DNA from: Oscillospiraceae bacterium
GTDB taxonomy: Bacteria; Bacillota_A; Clostridia; Oscillospirales; CAG-272
Length of the DNA: 31,183 nt
Reading direction: 5' to 3'
Assembly: GCA_015064665.1 (NCBI GenBank)
Contig: SVRU01000025.1
Span: 1-31,183 of the forward strand
Shown here one piece after another: positions 6,638-16,685 of this stretch. Under the pieces are notes generated by a model. That model worked only from the letters and a program-made list of their open reading frames with translations. It ran no database searches and was not told where the DNA came from. The stretch's first letter is position 1, and each line of letters begins with the position of its first letter. The translations under genes were made by a program, and so were the position numbers.

Positions 6638-8486
6638 TATTCTTGATAAAATAAATTCACCGGGCGACGTAAAGTCAATCGGTGAGAAGCAAATACCCAC
6701 CCTTTGCGAAGAGATTCGTTCCTTTCTAATTGAAAACGTTGAAAAGCAAGGCGGACATCTTGCGTCAAATCTCGGTGTTTGCGAATTAACGGTTGCCTTG
6801 CACAGAGTATTTGATTCACCGAAGGATCATATAATTTTCGACGTCGGGCACCAATCCTACGTGCATAAATTACTTACGGGCAGAAGGGAATCCTTTGATA
6901 CGCTTCGTGAGTCGGGAGGTCTTTCGGGTTTTACCTCGATGAAAGAGAGTGTACACGACGCCTTTGGCGCGGGTCACAGCTCAACCTCTCTCTCGGCAGC
7001 GCTCGGATATGCCGAGGCGGATAAGATATCGGGCAGTGATGCGTATAGCGTTGCCGTGATTGGTGACGGCGCGTATACCGGCGGAATGATACACGAGGCT
7101 CTCAATAACTGCAAGTCTGAATTGAGGCTTGTAATTATTCTTAACGAAAATGGTATGTCTATTTCGCTTAACAAGGGCAGTTTTGCAGCCTATATTTCTA
7201 AGGTACGCGCGTCAAGACGCTACAGAGGCTGGAAACGAGGCACAAAATCCGTTCTGAAAAAGCTTCCGCTTGTTGGCAAGCCGCTTGAAAAATTCTTTTC
7301 ATTCTTGAAAAATACGGTTAAGAAAATATTCTTTTCTCCGAATTATTTCGAGGATATCGGACTTTATTATATAGGTCCGGTTGACGGAAATGATTATCAA
7401 GCTGTCGAGAACGCACTAAGGAAGGCGAGGAGTATTGGCAAGTCTGTTGTCGTTCATGTTAAAACGCAAAAAGGCAAGGGATATATTCCGGCAGAAAGGT
7501 CACCTGATGATTTTCACAGCCTTAATAGAAATCTTGTGCGCAGCGATTCATTTCATAGCTTTTTTGCAAAAAAGCTGACAGAGCTTGCTTCTTCGGACGA
7601 TAAAATCGTTGCGGTTACGGCGGCTATGGGAATAGGGACGGGACTTGAGGAATTCGGTAAAATTTTCAAGGACAGATATTTTGACGTCGGGATTGCCGAG
7701 GGGCATGCTTTGACCTTTTCCGCCGGTCTTGCAGCGAGTGGATATAAGCCATTCGTCGCCATTTATTCCACCTTTCTTCAGCGCGGCTACGACAGTATAA
7801 TTCACGATATATGCTTGCAGAATCTTCCCGTAAAGCTCGTGGTTGACAGAGCCTCTCTAGCCGTCTCTGACGGACCGACACATCACGGAATATTTGACGT
7901 TGCCTTTCTTTCTCATATTCCGAACCTATCCGTTTTCGCTCCTATAACCTACGGCTCGCTCTCTGCCGCGGTTGACGAAGCTTTGGTATTTGATTCTCCG
8001 ATAGCGATAAGATATCCAAACAAGAGCGAATCCGAAAGTGTCGTTAAGTCTTTTTATTCCGACGGAGATTTTAAATCCTTTGGTATCAGATTTGACTTTT
8101 CGGAAGGGGATTATCCCGATTATCTCTTTATAACCTACGGCTCGGTAGTTGAGAGCGTTCTTTTAGCTTCCGATATTCTTAAAGCGCAAAATAATAATTC
8201 GGGTGTGATCTTACTTGAAAAGCTAAAACCGTATTCTGTCTCTGCCGAAAAAATTCTGACATACGTGCGCTCTGCGAAAAGAGTTCTTTTTGTTGAGGAG
8301 GGCATAGAGAACGGCGGAGCGGGAATGCTTTTGCGCGAAGCGCTTATCAAGCTTTCCTGCGAGCTTGACGGAAAATATTTTATCAAGGCGATTGACGATA
8401 ATTTTGCTTCTCCGGATAAAAAATGCGACGTTTATTCCTATCTTGGATTTTCCCCCGAAGCTCTGGCGGAAAAAATATTGAATTGA
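6627..8486 (+). CDS. dxs: 1-deoxy-D-xylulose-5-phosphate synthase
   Basis: A 619-residue thiamine diphosphate enzyme that condenses pyruvate and glyceraldehyde 3-phosphate in the first step of the MEP isoprenoid pathway and supplies thiamine and pyridoxal synthesis. Visible landmarks: His44 (GGHLASN), DVGHQSYVH at 72-80, GAGHSSTS at 115-122, the diphosphate/Mg motif GDGAYTGG (147-154) with Asn173, His297 in DDFHSL, Glu358 in GIAEGHA, and SDGPTHHG near 414-421. These match the catalytic His49, His299 and Glu370 of the E. coli enzyme. AEGHA instead of the common AEQHA, and GPVDGND instead of GPVDGHD, make it a somewhat divergent member. GAGGTGA precedes the ATG inside the end of the regulator gene, so the two genes are translationally linked. 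Confidence 0.93.
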   Translation: MTYDILDKINSPGDVKSIGEKQIPTLCEEIRSFLIENVEKQGGHLASNLGVCELTVALHRVFDSPKDHIIFDVGHQSYVHKLLTGRRESFDTLRESGGLSGFTSMKESVHDAFGAGHSSTSLSAALGYAEADKISGSDAYSVAVIGDGAYTGGMIHEALNNCKSELRLVIILNENGMSISLNKGSFAAYISKVRASRRYRGWKRGTKSVLKKLPLVGKPLEKFFSFLKNTVKKIFFSPNYFEDIGLYYIGPVDGNDYQAVENALRKARSIGKSVVVHVKTQKGKGYIPAERSPDDFHSLNRNLVRSDSFHSFFAKKLTELASSDDKIVAVTAAMGIGTGLEEFGKIFKDRYFDVGIAEGHALTFSAGLAASGYKPFVAIYSTFLQRGYDSIIHDICLQNLPVKLVVDRASLAVSDGPTHHGIFDVAFLSHIPNLSVFAPITYGSLSAAVDEALVFDSPIAIRYPNKSESESVVKSFYSDGDFKSFGIRFDFSEGDYPDYLFITYGSVVESVLLASDILKAQNNNSGVILLEKLKPYSVSAEKILTYVRSAKRVLFVEEGIENGGAGMLLREALIKLSCELDGKYFIKAIDDNFASPDKKCDVYSYLGFSPEALAEKILN

Positions 8487-8490
8487 CTAC

Positions 8491-8519
8491 TTGAAAAAAA
8501 GACTGAAAAGATTTATAAT
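8491..8519 (+). promoter_or_regulatory. Consensus sigma-A promoter of the miaB-mutSL-tgt operon
   Basis: TTGAAA (8491-8496) and TATAAT (8514-8519) are 17 bases apart. The expected transcription start, about seven bases past the -10 box, falls on or next to the A of ATG 8527, so the message may have no leader. Confidence 0.8.
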
Positions 8520-8526
8520 ATAATGT

Positions 8527-9915
8527 ATGGACATTTACATGAACAAAGATGAAAACAAAAAATATCTTTCATCGGTTGCCGCTCTATTAAACCAAACCCC
8601 AAAAAAAGCCTGCGTTTTGACCTTCGGTTGTCAGCAAAATGAAGCCGACAGCGAAAAAATAAGGTCAATGGCTGTTATGATGGGTTACGAGCTTACCGAT
8701 GACGGAAAATCAGCCGATCTTGTCGTTGTTAATACCTGCGCGATAAGAGAGCATGCTGAATTGAAGGCTCTTTCTATAATCGGAAGCTTCAAGGCAAATA
8801 AGCAAAACAATCCCGATGCAATAATAGCGGTTGTCGGATGTATGGCGGCTGAGCCGCACATGGCAGAAAAGATTAAGAAAAGCTACGGCTTCGTTTCTTT
8901 CACCCTTGAGCCGTCCTCGATTCACCGCTTTCCCGAGCTTGTATATAAGACGTTGACCGAGAGAAAGCGAAGCTTTGTTTTCGGCGGAGAAGAAACCGTC
9001 GTTGAGGGAATCAATCCGCACAGAGCGTCAAAGCACAGAGCGTGGGTTTCAATTATGTACGGGTGTAATAATTTTTGCTCCTACTGCATAGTTCCGTACG
9101 TAAGAGGACGAGAGAGAAGCAGAGCTTTTTCGGACGTTTTGAGAGAGTGTCAAGCTCTTGTCGATGAGGGATACCGAGAGATAACCCTGCTTGGTCAGAA
9201 CGTAAACTCATATAAATCCGATACCGATTTTGCCGGACTTCTTGAGAGTATTGCAAGGATACCCGGAGACTTTATTATCCGCTTTATGACGAGCCATCCG
9301 AAAGACGTCTCTGACAGACTTATTGAGGTTATGGGAAAATACAGGGGGAAGATCGCTCCGCATTTCCATCTTCCGCTTCAATCGGGCAGCGATGAAATTC
9401 TGTCTAAAATGAACAGAACGTATGATACGAAGCGGTATACGGCTATCGTTGAAAAGCTTCGCTTGGCAGTTCCCGATATAGCATTGACGAGTGATATAAT
9501 CGTCGGATTTCCCGGCGAGAGTGAGTCGGATTTTGAGGCTACGCTCGATATTCTTGACAAGGTTCGTTTTGATATGGTTTACTCGTTTATATATTCACCG
9601 CGCGAGGGAACACGGGCTGCTAAAATGGAAAATCAAATTCCGGATAGCGTTAAAACCGAGCGAATGACTCGTCTTCTTGAAATGCAGGGAAATATATCAA
9701 AAGAAAAAAACATGCCGCTGTTTGATACCGTAGTCAAAGTTCTCGTTGATTCGTTTGAAAACGAGGGCGAAAAACGGATATTTAGCGCGCGTACAATGAC
9801 GAATAAGCTCGTCCATTTTTATTCCGACGATGATTTGGTCGGTAAATTTGCAAATATAAAAATAAACAAGGTTGGCGCATTCGCCCTCTTTGGAGAAATA
9901 ACAGGAGAAAATTAA
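8527..9915 (+). CDS. miaB: tRNA-2-methylthio-N6-dimethylallyladenosine synthase
   Basis: A 462-residue radical SAM methylthiotransferase that adds a methylthio group to i6A37 of tRNAs reading UNN codons. The N-terminal UPF0004 domain has the auxiliary cluster cysteines Cys35, Cys71 and Cys105. The radical SAM motif CNNFCSYC gives Cys180, Cys184 and Cys187. A TRAM RNA-binding domain forms the C-terminus (about 395-460). No Shine-Dalgarno precedes either ATG 8527 or the in-frame ATG 8539; the promoter geometry favours 8527 as a leaderless start. It is followed directly by a YlbF/YmcA-like gene and mutSL, the same order as B. subtilis ymcB-ymcA-(cotE)-mutS-mutL. Confidence 0.93.
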   Translation: MDIYMNKDENKKYLSSVAALLNQTPKKACVLTFGCQQNEADSEKIRSMAVMMGYELTDDGKSADLVVVNTCAIREHAELKALSIIGSFKANKQNNPDAIIAVVGCMAAEPHMAEKIKKSYGFVSFTLEPSSIHRFPELVYKTLTERKRSFVFGGEETVVEGINPHRASKHRAWVSIMYGCNNFCSYCIVPYVRGRERSRAFSDVLRECQALVDEGYREITLLGQNVNSYKSDTDFAGLLESIARIPGDFIIRFMTSHPKDVSDRLIEVMGKYRGKIAPHFHLPLQSGSDEILSKMNRTYDTKRYTAIVEKLRLAVPDIALTSDIIVGFPGESESDFEATLDILDKVRFDMVYSFIYSPREGTRAAKMENQIPDSVKTERMTRLLEMQGNISKEKNMPLFDTVVKVLVDSFENEGEKRIFSARTMTNKLVHFYSDDDLVGKFANIKINKVGAFALFGEITGEN

Positions 9916-9916
9916 A

Positions 9917-10315
9917 ATGACGAAGATTATTGAAATCGCACACATGCTTGGTGAGGAAATTGCAAAAAGCGACGAGATAAAAAATCTTAACAGAACGAAA
10001 GAAGCTTTTGATAATGACGAGGCTCTCCAGAATAAAATGAGAGAATACGAAGCCGACAGACTTCTTCTTGGCCAGGAATATGCAAAACCTGAGGGCGAAG
10101 CCGACGAAAAGGCTATTGCCGACATTAAGGCGAGAATAGAAGCGCTTACCTCGGAAATTTCAGCCTCTCCCGTATATATCGAATTTTCCATGGCACAGAA
10201 GGCCATGAACGACCTTATGGGCTCGGTAAACGCCGAGATCAAATTCTGTATCACAGGCGAGCGTCCCTCTACCTGCACGCATGATTGCTCTACCTGCGGT
10301 GGATGCTCTCACTAA
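9917..10315 (+). CDS. YlbF/YmcA-family protein with a cysteine-rich tail
   Basis: A 132-residue, mostly helical protein of the YlbF/YmcA (RicF/RicA) family. AGGAG in the last codons of miaB serves as its ribosome site, and only one base separates the genes. The tail carries five cysteines (111, 120, 124, 127, 130) in a CxxC-type cluster before a final Ser-His. In B. subtilis YmcA, YlbF and YaaT form a complex that carries [4Fe-4S] clusters and affects RNase Y-dependent mRNA processing and development; the cysteine tail here is consistent with cluster binding. Position after miaB matches ymcA in Bacillus. Whether it acts on RNA processing in this organism is inference. Confidence 0.82.
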   Translation: MTKIIEIAHMLGEEIAKSDEIKNLNRTKEAFDNDEALQNKMREYEADRLLLGQEYAKPEGEADEKAIADIKARIEALTSEISASPVYIEFSMAQKAMNDLMGSVNAEIKFCITGERPSTCTHDCSTCGGCSH

Positions 10316-10352
10316 TATTTTTGATGGCTAACAGAACGGAGGAATCGTCACT

Positions 10353-12986
10353 ATGCCCGAGATCATAAGCAGACGAGATGAATTAAAAACCGTAACCCCC
10401 ATGATGCAACAGTATCTTGAGGTGAAGGAAAATTACGACGGTTATATTCTTATGTACCGACTTGGCGATTTTTACGAGTGCTTCTACGAGGATGCGATAA
10501 TTGCATCCCGCGAGCTCGAGATAACCTTGACGTCGAGAGATTGCGGTGACGGAAAACGCGCGGCAATGTGCGGAGTTCCGTTTCATAAAGCCGATTTATA
10601 TATTGGAAGGCTCGTAGAGCTTGGATTTAAGGTTGCGGTTTGTGAGCAGACCGAAGATCCTAAAGCCGCCGTCGGAATCGTCAAGAGAGAGGTCGTTAGA
10701 GTTGTCACGCCCGGCACTGTGACCGATGGTGCGATTTTGTCTGACGGAAATAACAACTTTCTTTTGTCCGTTTGCTTCGGCAAAAACGGCGTTGCGCTTG
10801 GATTTGCCGATATTTCAACGGGCGAGGTCTCGGCTACCTTCGTTACGGGAGAGGACGCACTCTCTTCGCTCGAAAATGAAATTGCAGCTTATCAGCCGAG
10901 GGAAGCGATTATTAATATTTCCGAAAGTGAATGCAAGGAATTCTGCAGCTTTATAAAAGAGAAGTTTTCTACCCTTATCAACGATTCTGCAAAAAGGCTT
11001 TTTGATTATGAGCGCAATCGCGATCTTGTAAAAAGAGTCTTTCACGAAGAGGCGGACAAGCTTTCAGAGCCCGAGATGCTTATGGCTGTCGGCGCTCTTC
11101 TCGGTTATATAAAAGAAACGCAGATGACAGACGTTGCTTTCGTCAAAGAAATCAACGTATATACCAAAGGTCAGTATCTGGATATAGATATAAATACAAG
11201 GCGCAATCTTGAACTCGTTGAGGCTATGCGCACGAAGGAGAAACGCGGCTCGCTTCTTTGGGTTCTTGATAAAACCGAAACAGCAATGGGTAAGCGTCTT
11301 TTGCGCTCGTGGATTCTTAAGCCGCTTTTGAATCCGGTTGCCATCGGTAAGCGTCAAGCGGCAGTGTCGGATTTTGTTTCGGAGGCTTCTTTGAGAGACG
11401 AGCTTGGCGAGCTTCTTTCAGGAGTTCTTGATATTGAAAGACTAACTGCCAGAGCAGTTTACGGTACGGCGAACGCAAGAGATCTTATGTCTATTTGTCA
11501 GTCGATACAAAAACTGCCCGATATTAAAGCTTTAATTTTGAATCTTCAAAGTGATTATGTTAAAGATATATACTCTAAGCTTGATCCGCTTTTTGATGTT
11601 AGGGAGCTTCTCTCAAAGGCTCTCGTTGATAATCCGCCGCTTACTATTCGCGAGGGCGGAATGATTCGCGAAGGCTTTAACGCTGACGTTGATTACTACC
11701 GTTCAATAAAAGAAAACGGTACGGAAATCATGGCGTCGATAGAGCAAAGAGAGAAGGAAGCGACCGGAATAAAGACTTTGAAGGTTGCATACAATAAGGT
11801 CTTCGGTTATTATATTGAGGTTTCAAAGTCGTTTATAAACGACGTTCCAGACAGATATATCCGTAAGCAGACGCTTACCAACTGTGAAAGATACATAACT
11901 CAGGAATTAAAGGAAATGGAAAGCACCATTTTCAACGCTGACGAAAAGCTCGTTGCTCTTGAATATGAAATTTTTACAAGCCTTAGAAATTTCATTGCAG
12001 ATAATTGCGACAGAATAAGAACGTCAGCGGCACTCGTTGCCGAGCTTGACGTTTTTCGTTCTCTTGCCGTTGTTGCAAGTAAAAATTCCTACGTTTGTCC
12101 CGAGGTAGATTTTTCGACCGACCTCTATATAAAAGACGGAAGACATCCCGTTGTTGAAAAATTCGTTAAAGATACCTATTTTGTACCGAACGACACCTCT
12201 CTTGATACCAACGGTAATAGGTTAATGATTATTACCGGGCCGAATATGGCCGGTAAGTCTACGTATATGCGGCAGGTTGCCATTATAACCATTATGGCTC
12301 AAATCGGCTCCTTCGTGCCTGCGCGCGAAGCAAAAATCGGCATTGTTGACAAGGTGTTTACAAGAGTCGGCGCATCGGATGACTTGGCATCGGGGCAGTC
12401 AACCTTTATGCTTGAGATGAACGAGGTTGCAATGATTTTAAAAAATGCAACCAACCGTTCTCTTATCGTTTACGACGAGGTCGGCAGAGGAACAAGCACA
12501 TTTGATGGAATGGCAATTGCAAGAGCCGTCGTTGAATACACTCACTCGAAGAAAATAGGCGCAAAGACGCTTTTTGCAACTCATTATCACGAGCTTACCG
12601 ATATGGAGGAGCGTTTCGAGGGTATAGTTAACTACAACATTGCCGCAAAAAAGCGCGGTGATTCGATTATATTCTTAAGAAAGATAGTTAGGGGCGGTAC
12701 TGACGATTCCTATGGAATCGAGGTTGCTAAGCTTGCAGGCGTTCCTAACGAGGTCGTAAAGCGAGCAAAGGAAATTCTTGCAGAAATCGAGAGCGGAAGC
12801 TCAGTTTCTTTGCCAAAGGGTATAAAGGAGAGTAAGGCTGATTCTTCGTTTGACCTTTTCTCAGGTATAGTCGCATCAAAGGACAGCGAGGCAGCCGATA
12901 GAATTCGCTCGCTTGACATAAACACCGTTACGCCGATAGAGGCAATGAACTTCTTGTTTGAGATGAAGAAGCTTCTGTCTGATTAA
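10353..12986 (+). CDS. mutS: DNA mismatch repair protein MutS
   Basis: An 877-residue MutS1 that recognises base mismatches and small loops and signals to MutL through ATP binding. The mismatch-reading motif is in GDFYECF near residue 37. The ATPase has Walker A GPNMAGKST near 629 and Walker B with signature YDEVGRGTST near 707, followed by a conserved ATHYHEL. Near the C-terminus, SSFDLF resembles a sliding-clamp binding peptide. GGAGG lies about 8 bases before the ATG. It is 37 bases after the YlbF-like gene and 23 bases before mutL, clearly one operon. Length and all key motifs are normal. Confidence 0.97.
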   Translation: MPEIISRRDELKTVTPMMQQYLEVKENYDGYILMYRLGDFYECFYEDAIIASRELEITLTSRDCGDGKRAAMCGVPFHKADLYIGRLVELGFKVAVCEQTEDPKAAVGIVKREVVRVVTPGTVTDGAILSDGNNNFLLSVCFGKNGVALGFADISTGEVSATFVTGEDALSSLENEIAAYQPREAIINISESECKEFCSFIKEKFSTLINDSAKRLFDYERNRDLVKRVFHEEADKLSEPEMLMAVGALLGYIKETQMTDVAFVKEINVYTKGQYLDIDINTRRNLELVEAMRTKEKRGSLLWVLDKTETAMGKRLLRSWILKPLLNPVAIGKRQAAVSDFVSEASLRDELGELLSGVLDIERLTARAVYGTANARDLMSICQSIQKLPDIKALILNLQSDYVKDIYSKLDPLFDVRELLSKALVDNPPLTIREGGMIREGFNADVDYYRSIKENGTEIMASIEQREKEATGIKTLKVAYNKVFGYYIEVSKSFINDVPDRYIRKQTLTNCERYITQELKEMESTIFNADEKLVALEYEIFTSLRNFIADNCDRIRTSAALVAELDVFRSLAVVASKNSYVCPEVDFSTDLYIKDGRHPVVEKFVKDTYFVPNDTSLDTNGNRLMIITGPNMAGKSTYMRQVAIITIMAQIGSFVPAREAKIGIVDKVFTRVGASDDLASGQSTFMLEMNEVAMILKNATNRSLIVYDEVGRGTSTFDGMAIARAVVEYTHSKKIGAKTLFATHYHELTDMEERFEGIVNYNIAAKKRGDSIIFLRKIVRGGTDDSYGIEVAKLAGVPNEVVKRAKEILAEIESGSSVSLPKGIKESKADSSFDLFSGIVASKDSEAADRIRSLDINTVTPIEAMNFLFEMKKLLSD

Positions 12987-13009
12987 AACAACAGACGTAA
13001 GGAAATTTT

Positions 13010-15031
13010 ATGGGAAAGATTAACTTATTAAGCTTTGAAATAGCAAACCTTATCGCTGCGGGCGAGGTCGTTGAACGTCCCTCGTCTGTACTTAAGGAGC
13101 TTATAGAAAATTCAATAGATTCGGGTGCCACGAGTATCGTTGCGGAAATAAAACGGGGCGGAGTATCGATTATTCGCGTTTCGGATAACGGATGCGGAAT
13201 TGATAAAGACGACCTTCCGATTGCCTTGAAACGCCACGCCACGAGCAAAATTCGTGATAAGGATGACTTAAATTCAATTATGACTCTCGGATTCAGAGGA
13301 GAGGCGCTTGCCGCAATAGCTTCGGTTTCCGAGCTTTCGATAATCAGTAAAACCAAGGATTGCGAGTTCGGAACAATGCTGACCTCGGAGGCGGGCAACG
13401 TCGTAGATATATCCGAGGTCGGATGCGCCGACGGAACGACGGTTGTGGTTGAAAATCTTTTTTACAACGTGCCCGCGCGAAGAAAGTTTTTGAAAAAGGA
13501 TTCGACGGAGGCGCAGAACGTATGCGCTCTCGTTGAAAAGGTTGCTCTTTCAAGACCCGATATTTCTATTCAGCTTTTAGTTGACGGTGAGGAGAAATTT
13601 AAAACTCCCGGAAACTCCGATTTAATTCAGACGATTTCTGCAGTTTTTGGCAGGGAATTTGCTTCTAAATTGATAAAAACCGAGGGCGAAGCAAATGGAA
13701 TTAAGATTTTCGGTTACATCGGTAGAAGTGATAACACGAGAAAAAACAGAAATCTTGAAAATATATTTATTAACGGAAGATTTGTAAAAAGTCTGACTGC
13801 GATGGCAGCGCTTGAAAAGGCGTTCACCTCCTACATTGCGCCCGAATGCTTCCCGACCTGCGTGCTTTTTGTTGAGATGAATCCGGGTACAGTTGACGTA
13901 AACGTTCATCCGGCAAAGCTCGAGGTTAAATTTTCAGACGAAAGAGTCGTTTTTGAAGCGATATATTATACCGTGAAGAATGCTCTTGAAAATCATGAAT
14001 ACAGACCGGAACTTGCGCTTGGCGCAAAAAGGGGAAATGAAAGTAATTTTATCGGCGCATTCGTTCCGATAGGAGCGGATACCAAGGGTGAGCAGATATC
14101 AATTCGTCCTTCGGTAAATTTCTCAGAAATAAAACAAACACCCACGCAAAATGCGCCTTCGGTTACAAAAAATAGTGCTTACGATAAGCCTATCATCTTT
14201 GGAAGCGGTGCGGGAAAAAGCACTTTTTCAAATTCCGGCTTTGAAAAAACTTCTGCTACGTCATCAGTCGGCGCAACAACAAACTCGTACTCACAATCCT
14301 CGTCGTCAATGACTCCGAAGGATTCTATCGAGCTTCTTCAGCGTTACCGAGATGCAAAGCCCGTGACTGAGGAACAAAAACAATCGAAAATGCCTGAAAT
14401 CGTTAATTACGCAAAGAGCGAAAATGTTTCTCTTGAAGAAAATATATCTGATTATAAAATTATAGGAGAGGCGTTTGATTGCTACGTTTTGGTTGAATAT
14501 GACGGGGCTCTTCTTGTAATAGATAAGCATGCCGCTCACGAGCGGGTTATTTTTGAGGACCTGAAAAAGAATAGGGAAATAGACGGAAGAGTTGCATCAC
14601 AGAGCCTTCTTTTGCCGATAACGGTTATTTTGACTCCCGAGGAGATATCCGCGGCAGAGGATTGCCGAGATGAAATTATAAGCGTTGGATTTGAGTATTC
14701 GATTGACAGAAAGGCGGCAGATATAACGGCAATCCCCGATGCAATAAGCGCATCCGATGCCGAGGAGCTTTTTGTCAAAATGCTTGACGAAGCAATCGAC
14801 GGAAAAGGCAATCCAACGATTACGGATAGCATAAGACGTGAACGAGCGCTTTATCAAATTGCATGTAAAGCTGCAATAAAAGGCGGCAGAAAGTATGATA
14901 AGTCAATAGTTGATTGGCTTGTTAAAAAGATTTTGCTTTTGCCTGATATTACCGTTTGTCCGCACGGACGTCCGATAGCCTACAAGCTCACAAAGCAGGA
15001 GCTTGACAGACAGTTTGACAGAATAAAGTAA
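13010..15031 (+). CDS. mutL: DNA mismatch repair protein MutL with endonuclease domain
   Basis: A 673-residue MutL. The N-terminal GHKL ATPase shows ELIENSIDSGAT (about 30-41), DNGCGI (about 61) and GFRGEALAAIAS (about 94). A low-complexity Ser/Thr/Gln linker spans roughly 345-475. The C-terminal dimerisation domain holds the endonuclease site DKHAAHERVIFE near 505, with ACKAAIKGG near 618 and CPHGRP near 650 as further metal-site elements. This fits the nicking MutL found in bacteria that lack MutH, and no mutH is seen. AAGGA precedes the ATG. The DQHA consensus is DKHA here, a conservative change outside the metal ligands. Confidence 0.96.
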   Translation: MGKINLLSFEIANLIAAGEVVERPSSVLKELIENSIDSGATSIVAEIKRGGVSIIRVSDNGCGIDKDDLPIALKRHATSKIRDKDDLNSIMTLGFRGEALAAIASVSELSIISKTKDCEFGTMLTSEAGNVVDISEVGCADGTTVVVENLFYNVPARRKFLKKDSTEAQNVCALVEKVALSRPDISIQLLVDGEEKFKTPGNSDLIQTISAVFGREFASKLIKTEGEANGIKIFGYIGRSDNTRKNRNLENIFINGRFVKSLTAMAALEKAFTSYIAPECFPTCVLFVEMNPGTVDVNVHPAKLEVKFSDERVVFEAIYYTVKNALENHEYRPELALGAKRGNESNFIGAFVPIGADTKGEQISIRPSVNFSEIKQTPTQNAPSVTKNSAYDKPIIFGSGAGKSTFSNSGFEKTSATSSVGATTNSYSQSSSSMTPKDSIELLQRYRDAKPVTEEQKQSKMPEIVNYAKSENVSLEENISDYKIIGEAFDCYVLVEYDGALLVIDKHAAHERVIFEDLKKNREIDGRVASQSLLLPITVILTPEEISAAEDCRDEIISVGFEYSIDRKAADITAIPDAISASDAEELFVKMLDEAIDGKGNPTITDSIRRERALYQIACKAAIKGGRKYDKSIVDWLVKKILLLPDITVCPHGRPIAYKLTKQELDRQFDRIK

Positions 15032-16186
<1,155 letters not shown>

Positions 16187-16201
16187 TTTTCTTTAAAAAC
16201 A

Positions 16202-16250
16202 AAAAGCGGTTGTAAACCTTTCCGTCTTAGGAGGGGATACAACCGCTTTT
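16202..16250. terminator. Bidirectional intrinsic terminator between convergent operons
   Basis: A perfect 13-bp stem (16202-16214 with 16238-16250) has A-rich and T-rich flanks on both strands. The interior CCTTTCC/GGAGGGG extends the pairing with G-U pairs. It lies between the ends of tgt and the minus-strand GNAT-like gene and can stop transcription from both sides. Confidence 0.9.
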
Positions 16251-16258
16251 ACTATTTA

Positions 16259-16672
16259 TTATTTCTTTTCTAAATCAACGGCTTTACCGTCGCAGTGACC
16301 GTCGAACATGTGCGTCATATCTGCAAAGTATTCTCCGCTTTCATTTTGTTTGAAGCCTATTGCGCGAAGAAGTCTTTCTTCTCCCGCATTTTTTGCCGCA
16401 TAGCAGGAGTGATTTCCGCAAAGATCAATGAAATTCATCGTCGCCCTTCCGAGAATGAACATGGCTTCAAAATCGGAATATCCGATTTTTGTTTTTAAGG
16501 TTTTTATGTATCCCGATTCACCCGAAATATCGAACTGAGCTATACCCATAAGCTCTCCGGTTTCTTGATTTATCATAGAATATGCAAATAAGTCGGGGCA
16601 GAATTCCGCGCCGCACTCTTCTGCATATTTCTTTTGAACTTCCTTGTCTTGTATTGCCGCTATTTTAAACAC
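16259..16672 (-). CDS. Small GNAT-like protein, function unknown
   Basis: A 137-residue reading from the GTG at 16670-16672, chosen because GAGG lies 6 bases upstream; a longer ATG reading would begin inside rluB and lacks a ribosome site. The segments GELMGIAQFDIS and LLRAIGFKQNESGEYF look like the beta strands and the final strand-helix of a divergent GNAT acetyltransferase, but a clear acetyl-CoA loop (Q/RxxGxG/A) is not visible. It contains several cysteines and a histidine-rich end (MTHMFDGHC). It is the last gene of the long minus-strand run, 13 bases after rluB. I do not assign a substrate; it could be a non-catalytic GNAT fold or an unrelated small protein. Confidence 0.6.
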   Translation of the reverse strand: MFKIAAIQDKEVQKKYAEECGAEFCPDLFAYSMINQETGELMGIAQFDISGESGYIKTLKTKIGYSDFEAMFILGRATMNFIDLCGNHSCYAAKNAGEERLLRAIGFKQNESGEYFADMTHMFDGHCDGKAVDLEKK

Positions 16673-16685
16673 AACGCACCTCGTA

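Noticed and set aside
6627..8486. Loss of a catalytic histidine in Dxs at GPVDGND
   Set aside because: Aligning by eye with the E. coli sequence shows that catalytic His299 corresponds to DDFHSL His297 here, which is present; the Asn replaces a different histidine.
9697..10278. Open frame of 193 codons on the minus strand
   Set aside because: Antisense to the end of miaB and the YlbF-like gene, both well supported; no start signals.
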